Shown here in pieces: positions 8,118 through 16,964 of a stretch of 64,000 nt of DNA (positions are counted from its first letter, which is position 1; the number at the start of each line of letters is the position of its first letter). This DNA comes from JAFEBO01 sp044221315 (GTDB lineage: Bacteria; Planctomycetota; Phycisphaerae; Phycisphaerales; UBA1924), in contig JBGAPK010000001.1 of the NCBI GenBank assembly GCA_044221315.1, positions 1 to 64,000 on the forward strand, read 5' to 3'. The position numbers were made by a program, and so were the translations under genes. The notes under the pieces were generated by a model. The model had not been told where the DNA came from. It ran no database searches and saw only the letters and a list, made by a program, of their open reading frames with translations.

Positions 8118-9376
8118 GGATTCTCATCGTCTCTCCGCATTTCCCGCCGTGGAACTCCGTTGCGGCGCTTCGGGTGCACGCGTTCGCCAAGGCGTGGGCG
8201 GCGGCCGGAGAAGCCGTTGAGATTCTGACGAGTGTGAAACAGCCCGATCAGGCGGTGCGCCCGCTCGATGTCTCGGCGCTGACCGTGCACGAGGTTCCGT
8301 TTGAAGTACCTCGGCTGCTTCGGAGGCTTCGCGGGAGCCACAGACCCGCTGCGGCAACCGTCGGCAGGCCATCCGGCGGGGCCGGAGTCCTTTCCCGGAT
8401 CAAGGATCGCACGGGCGTGTTCTCATCGGTGCGCATGCCGGACCTGACGGACTGGTGGGTCGAGCCGGCGGTGCGCGTCGGGCGGGCGCTGGGGACGTTT
8501 GATGTGATTTTCAGTTCGTCGGGCCCGTACACAGCGCATCTGGCTGCGCGGAAGCTTCGGGCGTTAGGGACTGCCGGGCGCTGGGTTGCGGAATACCGGG
8601 ACCTTTGGACGCAGAATCACCTGTACTCCGGTCTCTTTCCGTTCACGATCCGAGAGCGGCTGCTCGATCTCGCTGTTCAGCGTGAGGCCGACCTGCTCGT
8701 GACAGTGAGCCGACCGCTGGCGGATCTGCTGGAACGGAGCAGCGGCAAGCACGCTCTCGTGGCGTACAACGGATTCGTCCGAAGTGACATGGAGGGTCTT
8801 GATCCGACGCCCGCCTTTGAAAAGGACGGGCTGCGCCGGATCGTGTACACGGGCAAGCTTTATCCGCAGGGGCAGGATCCGCGCCCGCTTCTTCGCGCTC
8901 TGGGAAGCACCGAACGCGTCTGCCTGACCATCGCGGGGCCTGATAGTGCGTTCTGGGACACGCTTGCTCGTGAGCTCGGAGTGCGCGACCGCGTGGAAAT
9001 CCGCGCCGAAATCGCGAGAACCGAAGCGCTGCGGATGCAACGCGACGCGGATGCGCTTGCGATCTTTGAGTGGACCGATCCGAAAGCGGGCGTGCTGACG
9101 GGGAAGCTGTTCGAGTTTCTTGCGGCGGGACCGCCGATTCTCGTGGTCGGGGGTCCGAGCGATGGTTCGATTGCCAGTGTGGTGCATCAAACCGGCCGTG
9201 GAGAGGCGCTCGGGAGCGAGCCGGAGCGGATCGCCCAAAGCCTGCGGCGTATTCTGGGCACGCCCCGTGCGGGTTTTTCGCTCGAATCTCCGGCGCTCCG
9301 GCGATTCGAACGGAGCGAGCAGGCCGCGCTGGTGCTCGGTGCGATTCGTGAATTGGTCGGCGCCACGCGGCGATAG
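8114..9376 (+). CDS. Glycosyltransferase family 4-like
   Basis: The protein has 420 aa. The N-terminus ILIVSPHFPPWNSVAALR is typical of GT4-like acceptor domains of the WbuB type, and FDVIFSSSGPYTAHL and WVAEYRDLW follow. The donor domain (from about residue 235, RIVYTGKLYPQGQD) ends with GKLFEFLAAGPPILVVGG, the common nucleotide-sugar binding stretch. The E-x7-E pair is not clear-cut, so family placement below GT4 is uncertain. The start overlaps the stop of the previous glycosyltransferase (ATGA), and the next gene follows after 12 bases, so all three are probably cotranscribed. Confidence 0.82.
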   Translation: MRILIVSPHFPPWNSVAALRVHAFAKAWAAAGEAVEILTSVKQPDQAVRPLDVSALTVHEVPFEVPRLLRRLRGSHRPAAATVGRPSGGAGVLSRIKDRTGVFSSVRMPDLTDWWVEPAVRVGRALGTFDVIFSSSGPYTAHLAARKLRALGTAGRWVAEYRDLWTQNHLYSGLFPFTIRERLLDLAVQREADLLVTVSRPLADLLERSSGKHALVAYNGFVRSDMEGLDPTPAFEKDGLRRIVYTGKLYPQGQDPRPLLRALGSTERVCLTIAGPDSAFWDTLARELGVRDRVEIRAEIARTEALRMQRDADALAIFEWTDPKAGVLTGKLFEFLAAGPPILVVGGPSDGSIASVVHQTGRGEALGSEPERIAQSLRRILGTPRAGFSLESPALRRFERSEQAALVLGAIRELVGATRR

Positions 9377-9388
9377 CGGGAGAAAAGC

Positions 9389-10618
9389 TTGGCGGACGCG
9401 GATGTGATTGTGATTGGGGGCGGGATCGTGGGCCTGGCGACGGCGTACAGGCTCGGCGTGCGCCATCCGGGGTTGCGTGCTGTTGTGCTTGAGAAGGAAC
9501 CGTCGGTTGCGCTCCACCAGACGGGCCGGAATTCCGGCGTGATTCATTCCGGTATTTACTACAAGCCCGGCTCCCTGAAGGCCCGCACATGCATCGAAGG
9601 AAAGGCGATGCTCGAGAAGTTCTGCGGGCGGGAGGGCGTGGCGTTCGAGACGTGCGGCAAGGTCATCGTGGCGGTTGATGATCGCGAGCTGCCGATGCTC
9701 GAGCGAATCCTGGAGCGTGGGAGGGAGAACGGCGTTGCCTGTGAGAGGATCGGACCGGGCCGCCTTCGCGAGCTAGAGCCGCACGTGTCGGGAATCGCGG
9801 GAATCCACGTCCCCGGAACGGGCATCATCGACTATGTCGGGTTCTGCAGGAGGCTCGCCACCCTGATCGTCGGTGCGGGTGGAGAAGTCCGTACGGGCGC
9901 GGAGGTCAGGGGAGTCGAGCCGGCCCGTAACGGGTTTGTGGTGCGGACGACAATTGGCGAGTGCACGGCGCGGATGGTGGCAAATTGCGCCGGGCTGCAC
10001 TCGGACCGGGTGACCGCCATGACGGGCGGCCGCTCGCCGGTGCAGATCGTTCCGTTCCGGGGCGAGTACTACGAGTTGCATGCACCGGCGCAGCATTTGT
10101 GCCGCAATCTGATCTATCCGGTGCCGGACCCGGCGTTCCCATTTCTGGGCGTCCACTTCACACGGATGGCGATCGGGGGAGTGGAGTGTGGGCCGAACGC
10201 CGTGCTCGCGCTCTCACGCGAGGGGTACTCGTGGGAGGATGCGGACCCGTTTGACCTGTTCGAGACGCTTTCGTCGCGGTCATTCTGGAAGCTGGCACGC
10301 CGACACTGGAAGACGGGGCTCGGGGAGATCCACCGGTCCCTCAGCAAGCCGGCGTTTGTGCTGGCGCTCCAGCGCCTCGTTCCGGAGATTCGGGAGGAAG
10401 ATCTGTCGCCGGCGCCGTCGGGGGTTCGAGCGCAGGCGCTCGCTCCCGGGGGCGCTCTTGTCGACGATTTTTCGATCGAGGCCCGGGACGGGGTTGTCAA
10501 CGTGTGCAACGCGCCTTCTCCGGCGGCGACGGGCTCGCTGGCCATCGGGGATCGGATCGTGGATTTGCTGCTGGAGCAGGAGCGATTTGGGAGTCGCACG
10601 GTCGTTGCGAGAGCCTGA
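9389..10618 (+). CDS. lhgO: L-2-hydroxyglutarate oxidase-like FAD enzyme
   Basis: The protein has 409 aa. An FAD dinucleotide-binding motif VIGGGIVGLATAY (G10-G15) opens the protein, followed by LhgO-type segments: LEKEPSVALHQTGRNSGVIHSGIYY, then GTGIIDYVGFCR and VPDPAFPFLGVHFT. Family members oxidise L-2-hydroxyglutarate to 2-oxoglutarate with FAD and pass electrons to the membrane quinone pool. The start is TTG at 9389, preceded by GGGAG with suitable spacing. Its place between glycosyltransferases and an epimerase is odd. It could act as a housekeeping repair enzyme or on a hydroxy-acid or sugar-acid precursor of the glycan (inference). A 152-base gap follows with no gene. Confidence 0.85.
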   Translation: MADADVIVIGGGIVGLATAYRLGVRHPGLRAVVLEKEPSVALHQTGRNSGVIHSGIYYKPGSLKARTCIEGKAMLEKFCGREGVAFETCGKVIVAVDDRELPMLERILERGRENGVACERIGPGRLRELEPHVSGIAGIHVPGTGIIDYVGFCRRLATLIVGAGGEVRTGAEVRGVEPARNGFVVRTTIGECTARMVANCAGLHSDRVTAMTGGRSPVQIVPFRGEYYELHAPAQHLCRNLIYPVPDPAFPFLGVHFTRMAIGGVECGPNAVLALSREGYSWEDADPFDLFETLSSRSFWKLARRHWKTGLGEIHRSLSKPAFVLALQRLVPEIREEDLSPAPSGVRAQALAPGGALVDDFSIEARDGVVNVCNAPSPAATGSLAIGDRIVDLLLEQERFGSRTVVARA

Positions 10619-10770
10619 AACGGTGGAAAAAACTCGGTCGGCGCGCTATCGTCGCGGGCGCGGAATTTCCTGATTCTGAGGGGAACAGACCGGGGCCTCG
10701 AGGAGCGGGGTTCGCGGCGCCCCCACTGCTGCGAGCAAGCCGGAATTGAGCCATCCGGGCGGGAGCCTTC

Positions 10771-11772
10771 ATGAAGCTTGACGGAAAAAAAGTCGTTGTC
10801 GTCGGTGGCGCCGGGTTTGTGGGCAGTCACGTGGTGGACGAACTTCGAAAGACCGAGGTCGGTGAGATCGTCATCTATGACAACTTCTTTCGCGGGAGCA
10901 TGGACAACCTCAAGGAGGCGATGACCGACAAGCGGGTGTCGGTGTTCCCCCACGGCGGCGATGTGCTGCACCGGGACATTCTGGAGAAAGCGCTCGAGGG
11001 GGCTGACGGGGTATTCCACCTCGCCGCGCTCTGGATTCTCCAGTGCCACGAGTACCCGGAAACGGCCTTCGAAGTCAACGTGCGGGGCACGTTCAACGTC
11101 GCGATGGCCTGCATCAAGCAGAAGGTGAAGCGGGTCGTTTATTCATCGAGCGCCTCGGTCTACGGCGACGCGCTCGAAATACCGATGACCGAGGATCATG
11201 CGTACAACAACTTCACGTTCTACGGCGCGAGCAAAATCGCGGGCGAGCACTTCTTCAAGAGCCTGGGCAAACGGTACGGCCTTGAGTGGTGCGGGCTGCG
11301 GTACATGAACGTGTACGGGCCTCGCCAGGACTACAAGGGCGCGTACACCGCGGTGATGCACAAGATTCTGGATCGGCTGGAGAGCGGGCAGCAGCCGTCT
11401 GTCTTCGGCGACGGCAGCCAGCAGTATGACTTCATCCACGTGAAGGACATCGCGAGGGCGAACGTTCTCGCGATGCTCTCGGACAAGAGCGGCGAGAACT
11501 ACAACGTCGGTCGCGGCATCGGCACGACGATCAAGGACCTCTCCGAGCTGCTCATCCGGCTCAGCAATTCGACACAGAAGATCAAGTACGAACCCGCGGG
11601 AACGACGTTTGTCACCAATCGCATCGGCTGTCCCAAGAAGGCCGAGAGCGATCTGGGATTTAAGTGGACCGTCGATCTTGAGGACGGGATGAAGAGCCTG
11701 ATCCAGTGGCGCCGCGAAGACGCCGAGGCGCTCGCGAACAAGCGAGCCGGCGGCGGCGGCGTCCGGCGGTAG
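10771..11772 (+). CDS. NAD-dependent epimerase/dehydratase (extended SDR)
   Basis: The protein has 333 aa. The Rossmann motif GGAGFVGSH lies at residues 12-20, the catalytic Ser lies in YSSSASVYG (about 124-132), and the Y151-x3-K155 pair lies in YGASK. LRYMNVYGPRQ is typical of UDP-sugar epimerases such as GalE or WbpP relatives. It presumably interconverts or dehydrates a nucleotide sugar for the surrounding glycosyltransferases, but the exact substrate cannot be read. The C-terminal tail is Gly/Arg-rich (AGGGGVRR) and looks non-conserved. Between lhgO and this gene there are 152 bases that may hold an internal promoter. Confidence 0.88.
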   Translation: MKLDGKKVVVVGGAGFVGSHVVDELRKTEVGEIVIYDNFFRGSMDNLKEAMTDKRVSVFPHGGDVLHRDILEKALEGADGVFHLAALWILQCHEYPETAFEVNVRGTFNVAMACIKQKVKRVVYSSSASVYGDALEIPMTEDHAYNNFTFYGASKIAGEHFFKSLGKRYGLEWCGLRYMNVYGPRQDYKGAYTAVMHKILDRLESGQQPSVFGDGSQQYDFIHVKDIARANVLAMLSDKSGENYNVGRGIGTTIKDLSELLIRLSNSTQKIKYEPAGTTFVTNRIGCPKKAESDLGFKWTVDLEDGMKSLIQWRREDAEALANKRAGGGGVRR

Positions 11773-11815
11773 GGCGTGAGCACGCACGCGGAAATCCGCG
11801 GGAGGATCGTTCACA

Positions 11816-13858
11816 GTGTGCGGCATCGCGGGGATTGTCAGTCTGGACGGCGCGTGTGTAGACCCTGCGGCGCTCCGCGCCATGGCCAACGCGCTGGCCC
11901 ATCGCGGGCCTGATGACGCGGGTTTCGTTTTCCTCCGTCCGGGCAGCGATTCCGGCGAGGGCGGTGGCTGGTGCGAGTTCGTTGATCCCGCCTTCAAACA
12001 CAAAAACGAGCACCTGCCGGTCTTCGGTGGTCCGATGTTTCGCGAGGAACTCGCGCTCGGCGGCTTGAGGGTTGGGCTCGCCCACCGGCGGCTCTCGATC
12101 ATCGACGTCACCCATCGCGGCCATCAGCCGATGCCCAGCAGCGACCGGCGCCTCTGGGTCACGTACAACGGCGAGATCTACAACTTTCCGGAATTGCGCC
12201 GAGACCTCGAGGCGCAGGGCCACGTTTTCCGCACCCGGAGCGATACGGAGGTCCTGCTTCACCTGTGGGAAGAGCACGGACCCGCCTGCCTGGAGCGACT
12301 GGACGGGATGTTCGCGCTCGCCATGTTTGATCGGGCCGCCGGAACTTTGACACTCGCCCGCGATCGCTTCGGGGTCAAGCCTCTGTACTGCTGTGAATCC
12401 CGCGACGGCGCGGGCGCCCGCTGGTTCACTTTCGCGAGCGAGGTGAAGGGCGTGCTGGCGAGCGGGCTTGTGCCGCGCCGGCTCGATCCGGATTCGCTGG
12501 TGGAGTACCTGACCTTTCAGAACATCTTCGGCGACGGGACACTGATCGAAGGCGTACGGATGCTCGCGCCGGGAAGCACCCTGACGCTCAATGTGTCGAG
12601 CGGCGAGCATGGCCAGGCGGCCCGCTATTTCCGCGGCTTTCCGGCGGCGGAGCCCGGGCTGACTGCCGACCTGCATGAACAGGTAGCCGACGCGTTCGCG
12701 AACGCCGTCAAGCGTCAACTGATCAGCGATGTCGAAGTCGGGTCGTATCTCTCGGGGGGAATGGACAGCGGCTCGATCGTGGCGATCGCGGGGCGCTCGA
12801 TCCCGCGTCTGTTGACGTTCACGGGCGGATTTGATCTCACGAACGTCAACGGCATCGAGCAGGGGTTTGACGAGCGCCGCGCCGCGGAATCGCTGTCGCA
12901 CCTACTGCAGACAGAGCATTACGACGTCGTGCTTCATGCGGGCGATATGCCGGCGGCAATGGAGCGGATTTCCTGGCACATGGATGATCCGCGGGTGGGT
13001 ATGTGCCATCAGAACTGGTACGTCGCCAAGCTCGCGAGCAAGTTTGTCAAGGTCTGTCTCGCGGGCGCCGGAGGCGATGAATTGTTCGGCGGCTATCCGT
13101 GGCGCTATCGGCGCGGGACCGACGCGAAGGATTTCGCGGGGTTCGATTCGGCGTACTACGCGTACTGGCACCGGCTACTGGAGCCGGGGGAATTGCCCCG
13201 ACTTTTCGCGCCGGAGTTTCGCGAGCGGCTCGGCGCGACGCGAGAGAGCTTTGCGGGCGTCATGAAAGACGCTCCGGCGTATGACGAGCGCCTGGGGCGC
13301 ACCGACAACCTCGTGCAACGGGCGCTGCACTTTGAATTCAGGACGTTCCTTCCTGGATTCCTGGTCACGGAAGACCGGATGAGCATGGCGCACAGCCTTG
13401 AGACGCGCGTGCCGTTCCTGGATAACGCGCTCGCGGACCTGGCTTGGAGAATCCCGCCATCGGCGAAGGTCGAGATGGAAACGCTGATCCAGCGAGAGCA
13501 GAAGAAGCACATGGCGACCGCGGAGGGCAAGAGGGTGCTGCGCCGCGCGATGGAGAGGTTCCTGCCCGCGGAGTTTACGAGACAGGCCAAGCAGGGCTTC
13601 TCGCCGCCGGACGAAAACTGGTACCGCGGCCCGTCGATGGAGTACATTCAGTCGGTGCTGAGGGACAAGCGAACACTGGAGCGTCCCTGGTTCGAGCGCG
13701 GCTTCGTGGAGGGCTGCCTGAGGGAGCACTTCGACGGGCGGCGGAACCACCGGCTGCTGATCTGGTCGTTGCTGAGCGTCGAGTGGCTGCAGCGACACTT
13801 TGTCGACGGGCCGGTCAAAGTCGCCGGCGCCCCGGCGGAGGCGGAGGTCGCGGGCTGA
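11816..13858 (+). CDS. asnB: Asparagine synthase-like glutamine amidotransferase
   Basis: The protein has 680 aa. The GTG start gives Met then Cys2, and after Met removal Cys becomes the N-terminal nucleophile of the class II glutaminase domain (CGIAGIVSLDG; RGPDDAGF; YNGEIYNF). The synthetase domain has an intact ATP-pyrophosphatase loop S313-G-G-M-D-S318 and the LAGAGGDELFGGYPWRY segment. A roughly 40-residue insertion in the glutaminase domain (about residues 40-75) is unusual. In glycan loci such enzymes often amidate uronic-acid-type sugars instead of aspartate. That role is inferred from context. The stop overlaps the Wzm start by one base (TGATG). Confidence 0.88.
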   Translation: MCGIAGIVSLDGACVDPAALRAMANALAHRGPDDAGFVFLRPGSDSGEGGGWCEFVDPAFKHKNEHLPVFGGPMFREELALGGLRVGLAHRRLSIIDVTHRGHQPMPSSDRRLWVTYNGEIYNFPELRRDLEAQGHVFRTRSDTEVLLHLWEEHGPACLERLDGMFALAMFDRAAGTLTLARDRFGVKPLYCCESRDGAGARWFTFASEVKGVLASGLVPRRLDPDSLVEYLTFQNIFGDGTLIEGVRMLAPGSTLTLNVSSGEHGQAARYFRGFPAAEPGLTADLHEQVADAFANAVKRQLISDVEVGSYLSGGMDSGSIVAIAGRSIPRLLTFTGGFDLTNVNGIEQGFDERRAAESLSHLLQTEHYDVVLHAGDMPAAMERISWHMDDPRVGMCHQNWYVAKLASKFVKVCLAGAGGDELFGGYPWRYRRGTDAKDFAGFDSAYYAYWHRLLEPGELPRLFAPEFRERLGATRESFAGVMKDAPAYDERLGRTDNLVQRALHFEFRTFLPGFLVTEDRMSMAHSLETRVPFLDNALADLAWRIPPSAKVEMETLIQREQKKHMATAEGKRVLRRAMERFLPAEFTRQAKQGFSPPDENWYRGPSMEYIQSVLRDKRTLERPWFERGFVEGCLREHFDGRRNHRLLIWSLLSVEWLQRHFVDGPVKVAGAPAEAEVAG

Positions 13859-14691
13859 TGTTTCTGCTGAACCCCCTGCCATTCATCCGGGCGCAGATCG
13901 ATCTGCTCGTGCTGCTGGTGCGCCAGCGCCACCTCGTGTGGATGATGGCGCGACGTGAGATTACGGACCGGTACGCGGGGCAGACCCTCGGTCTTTTCTG
14001 GGCCATAGGACATCCGCTGTTTCTGATGGGCCTGTACGTCTTTGTGTTCGTGGTGGTGCTCAAGACCAAAGTTGGCGGCACGGTGGACATGCCGCGGGAC
14101 TACGCCACGTACATCATCAGCGGGCTGATTCCGTGGATGGCATTCCAGGAATCGATGGCCAAGGCGGTTGGAGTGATCGTTGCCAATGCGAACCTGGTGA
14201 AGCAGGTCATATTCCCGATCGAGGTTCTGCCGATCAAGGGCGTGCTGGCGGCGTACGTGCCGCAGGTCGTCTCGTTCACGGTGCTGATCGTGTACGTGCT
14301 GGCGAAAACGGGCGAATTGCCCTGGACCTACCTGCTCATCCCGGTGCTGTTTGTTCTGCAGGCGGTTGCGATGACCGGGGTATCGTTCCTGCTCTCGGCG
14401 ATCGGGGTCTATTTTCGCGACCTGAAGGATTTCGTGCAGGTTTTCTGCGTCGCGGGCGTGTACATCATGCCGATCTGCTATCTGCCGCAGTGGGTTCCCG
14501 CGATGGTCCGGCCCGTGCTTTATTTCAATCCTTTCAGCTACCTGATCTGGTGCTATCAGGACGCTTGCTACTTCGGCCGGATCGAGCACCCCTGGGCGTG
14601 GGTTGTGCTCCTGGTCGGTTCGTTCGTGACGCTGGGCCTGGGCAGCCGTACATTCCGGCATCTCAAGAGTCACTTCGGGAATGCGCTATGA
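13858..14691 (+). CDS. wzm: Polysaccharide ABC exporter, permease Wzm
   Basis: The protein has 277 aa with about six hydrophobic membrane segments. It starts with LVLLVRQRHLVWMMARREITDRYAGQTLG, the amphipathic entry typical of Wzm/TagG permeases, and has the conserved YFRDLKDFVQ loop and a C-terminal YFNPFSYLIWCYQD segment. With the ATPase encoded next door, it would export a completed lipid-linked glycan across the inner membrane. The ATG at 13858 is chosen because it overlaps the asnB stop and begins the conserved N-terminus. A longer in-frame reading upstream is only the alternative frame of asnB. It overlaps wzt by 4 bases (ATGA). Confidence 0.93.
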   Translation: MFLLNPLPFIRAQIDLLVLLVRQRHLVWMMARREITDRYAGQTLGLFWAIGHPLFLMGLYVFVFVVVLKTKVGGTVDMPRDYATYIISGLIPWMAFQESMAKAVGVIVANANLVKQVIFPIEVLPIKGVLAAYVPQVVSFTVLIVYVLAKTGELPWTYLLIPVLFVLQAVAMTGVSFLLSAIGVYFRDLKDFVQVFCVAGVYIMPICYLPQWVPAMVRPVLYFNPFSYLIWCYQDACYFGRIEHPWAWVVLLVGSFVTLGLGSRTFRHLKSHFGNAL

Positions 14692-16952
14692 GCGGAACCT
14701 CTTCGAACGCGATCGAGGTTCGGAACCTCTCGAAAGTCTTCAAGCTGTACAGCAGCCCGCGGGACATGTTTGTTGAGCAGTTGACCGGACGCGCCCGCCA
14801 CAAGGAGTTCTGGGCTCTCCGCGACATTTCATTTGAAGTCGCGAAGGGAGAAGTCATCGGGATCATCGGGCGGAACGGCGCCGGCAAGAGCACGCTGCTG
14901 CGAATTCTCGCGGGGACGCTTGACCGAACCGCGGGCGATGTTTCGATCCGAGGCAAGATTTCCGCCATCCTCGAACTCGGTACCGGATTCCACCCGGATT
15001 ACACGGGGCGCGAGAACATCTTCATGGGCGGCATGTGCCTGGGGATGACCAAGAAGCAGATCGAACAGAAGATGGAGTGGATCATCGACTTCAGCGGGCT
15101 GGCCAGCGTGATCGACCAGCCGTTCAAGACGTATTCGACCGGCATGCAGGCCCGCCTGACGTTTGCGACCGCGGCCAGCGTCGATCCGGACCTCCTGATC
15201 GTCGACGAGGCGCTCGCGGCGGGTGACAGCTTTTTCGTGCACAAGTGCGCGCAGCGGATGAGAGAAATCTGCAAGTCGGGCGCGACCGTGCTGCTCGTCA
15301 CCCACGGAACGCACCTGGTCGCGCAGCTCTGCCACCGCGCTTTGTGGATCGATCAAGGCCGCTTACGCATGGCCGGCGACGCGATCTCGGTCGTTCGCGA
15401 GTATGACTACGCGATCCATGCCGCGATCGCGGCCGAGGCGGAGCGCACCAAGCCGGCACTCTCCTCAACGGCTGCGGCCGAGCCTGAGGTGTTTACTGGA
15501 GCGGTGGTTGACACGCTCGACCCGGAATCCAAACCGGACGCCGCTGCAAAGCCCGCGCCGGTGGCGGCGCAACCGGCCTCCTCGCAGCCCGGGTTTCGGC
15601 GTGGCCCGGTGTTCATCGACAGAGTCGAACTCCTCGACGACGAGGGAAGGGTGGTGCGGGCCTGCCGCACGTGGGACAATCTGACAGTCCGCGTGTGGTA
15701 TTCATGCAACGGACCGATACCGGAAGAGACGCTCGGGATGGCGATGGCCTTCAATCGACGGGGCGATCTGCAGTGCGTGAGTCAGTTCAGCACGATCAAC
15801 GTGCGGGCGGATGAGGATTTGCAGAATTACGGCAAGGGTGTGCACTACAAGCGGCCCGGAAAAACCGGTTACATCGAAGCATCGTTCCCAATTCAGCTCA
15901 GCGAAGGTCAGTACATGGTGTCGCTCGGCCTGCTCGCCAATCGGCCCGGCAACAGCGAGTTCTACGAGTATCACCACTTCGAACACAGCCTGATCGTTCT
16001 CCGGCGCGGATTCCCATTGGATGGCGTGCTCTTCTATCCGCTCGTCACGTGGAAGCATGATCCGGGTGCCACAAATCCAGCTCCAGCGTCGAATACTGAA
16101 CTGCCGGAACAGCGAATAGCGGACCTGATGACCCTTTACGAGGCGGCGAACGCGGCTCGCGGAGGAGACGCTGCGGACTCCGAGTTGACACGCGCGTATC
16201 AGCGCCTCGCGTGCAAGGTGCTGCAGGATCGGCGTCGTACGGCGTCGATCACCCGAGCGTCCACGGTCGAGGCGGGCGAAGGACCCGCGCTCGCGCAGGG
16301 GGCGTGGGACTTTGAAAATGTGTGCGAGCGAGTCAAAGGGCGGAACCCGGCGCGATTCGAAGCATGGCGCCGAGCTCAGAATCCGACTTCCGCGACCGAA
16401 TCGAAACTCGAATGCGGACGCTCTGTCCGCGAACTCTTCGGCGATTTTGCATCGCCGTACGTGCGCGGCAACATGCTGGAACTCGCCCGGCGCGGCGCTC
16501 GGCAGCCCGAGCACATCGAGCCGGGGGCTCTCCGGGCAAGCGCAATCGGGCCGGACATTCAACCACAGTCCGACGGGCCGTGTCAGGTGCGGGGACTCGC
16601 CGAGGAACTGCCTTGGGCTGACGGCTCGTTCGATGCGATCCTGACAGGCTTGTCTCCCGCCGACACGATCTCGCCGGATGTGGCAGCAGCGGAACTATCG
16701 CGTGCACTGCGTCAAGGCGGATTCCTGGTGATCTGCGCGGCTGATTGGGGGGGTGGCTCTGTCACGGATGAGATGGTGCTCGGACCGGAGATACTCTCCC
16801 GCTTTGCAGTCCTCGAGCACCTTGCGGTCAGCGCAAACTGCCGTTTCTTCACGCTTCAGAAGCGTCCGGCACTGAAGTCGCCGGAACCGGGGGCCCATTC
16901 CGCGATCGAGGGGCGAATGGTAGAGTTAGGCCCGCCCGAGTTGGCGAAGTAG
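14688..16952 (+). CDS. wzt: Polysaccharide ABC exporter ATPase Wzt with carbohydrate-recognition and methyltransferase-like tail
   Basis: The protein has 754 aa, far longer than usual Wzt (about 400-450). Residues 1-235 are the ATPase, with Walker A GRNGAGKS (61-68), signature STGMQ (150-154) and Walker B LLIVDE (D173, E174). After an Ala/Pro linker, residues about 300-460 form a Wzt-C-like beta domain (VFIDRVELLDDEG to QYMVSLGLLAN) of the sort that recognises the capped end of the glycan. The extra C-terminus (about 530-745) ends with a class I methyltransferase-like half (GLAEELPWADGSFDAIL; ELSRALRQGGFLVIC). No clear Gly-rich SAM-binding motif I is seen, so this part may be inactive or recognition-only. 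Confidence 0.9.
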   Translation: MSGTSSNAIEVRNLSKVFKLYSSPRDMFVEQLTGRARHKEFWALRDISFEVAKGEVIGIIGRNGAGKSTLLRILAGTLDRTAGDVSIRGKISAILELGTGFHPDYTGRENIFMGGMCLGMTKKQIEQKMEWIIDFSGLASVIDQPFKTYSTGMQARLTFATAASVDPDLLIVDEALAAGDSFFVHKCAQRMREICKSGATVLLVTHGTHLVAQLCHRALWIDQGRLRMAGDAISVVREYDYAIHAAIAAEAERTKPALSSTAAAEPEVFTGAVVDTLDPESKPDAAAKPAPVAAQPASSQPGFRRGPVFIDRVELLDDEGRVVRACRTWDNLTVRVWYSCNGPIPEETLGMAMAFNRRGDLQCVSQFSTINVRADEDLQNYGKGVHYKRPGKTGYIEASFPIQLSEGQYMVSLGLLANRPGNSEFYEYHHFEHSLIVLRRGFPLDGVLFYPLVTWKHDPGATNPAPASNTELPEQRIADLMTLYEAANAARGGDAADSELTRAYQRLACKVLQDRRRTASITRASTVEAGEGPALAQGAWDFENVCERVKGRNPARFEAWRRAQNPTSATESKLECGRSVRELFGDFASPYVRGNMLELARRGARQPEHIEPGALRASAIGPDIQPQSDGPCQVRGLAEELPWADGSFDAILTGLSPADTISPDVAAAELSRALRQGGFLVICAADWGGGSVTDEMVLGPEILSRFAVLEHLAVSANCRFFTLQKRPALKSPEPGAHSAIEGRMVELGPPELAK

Positions 16953-16964
16953 CCCGGAGCCGCG

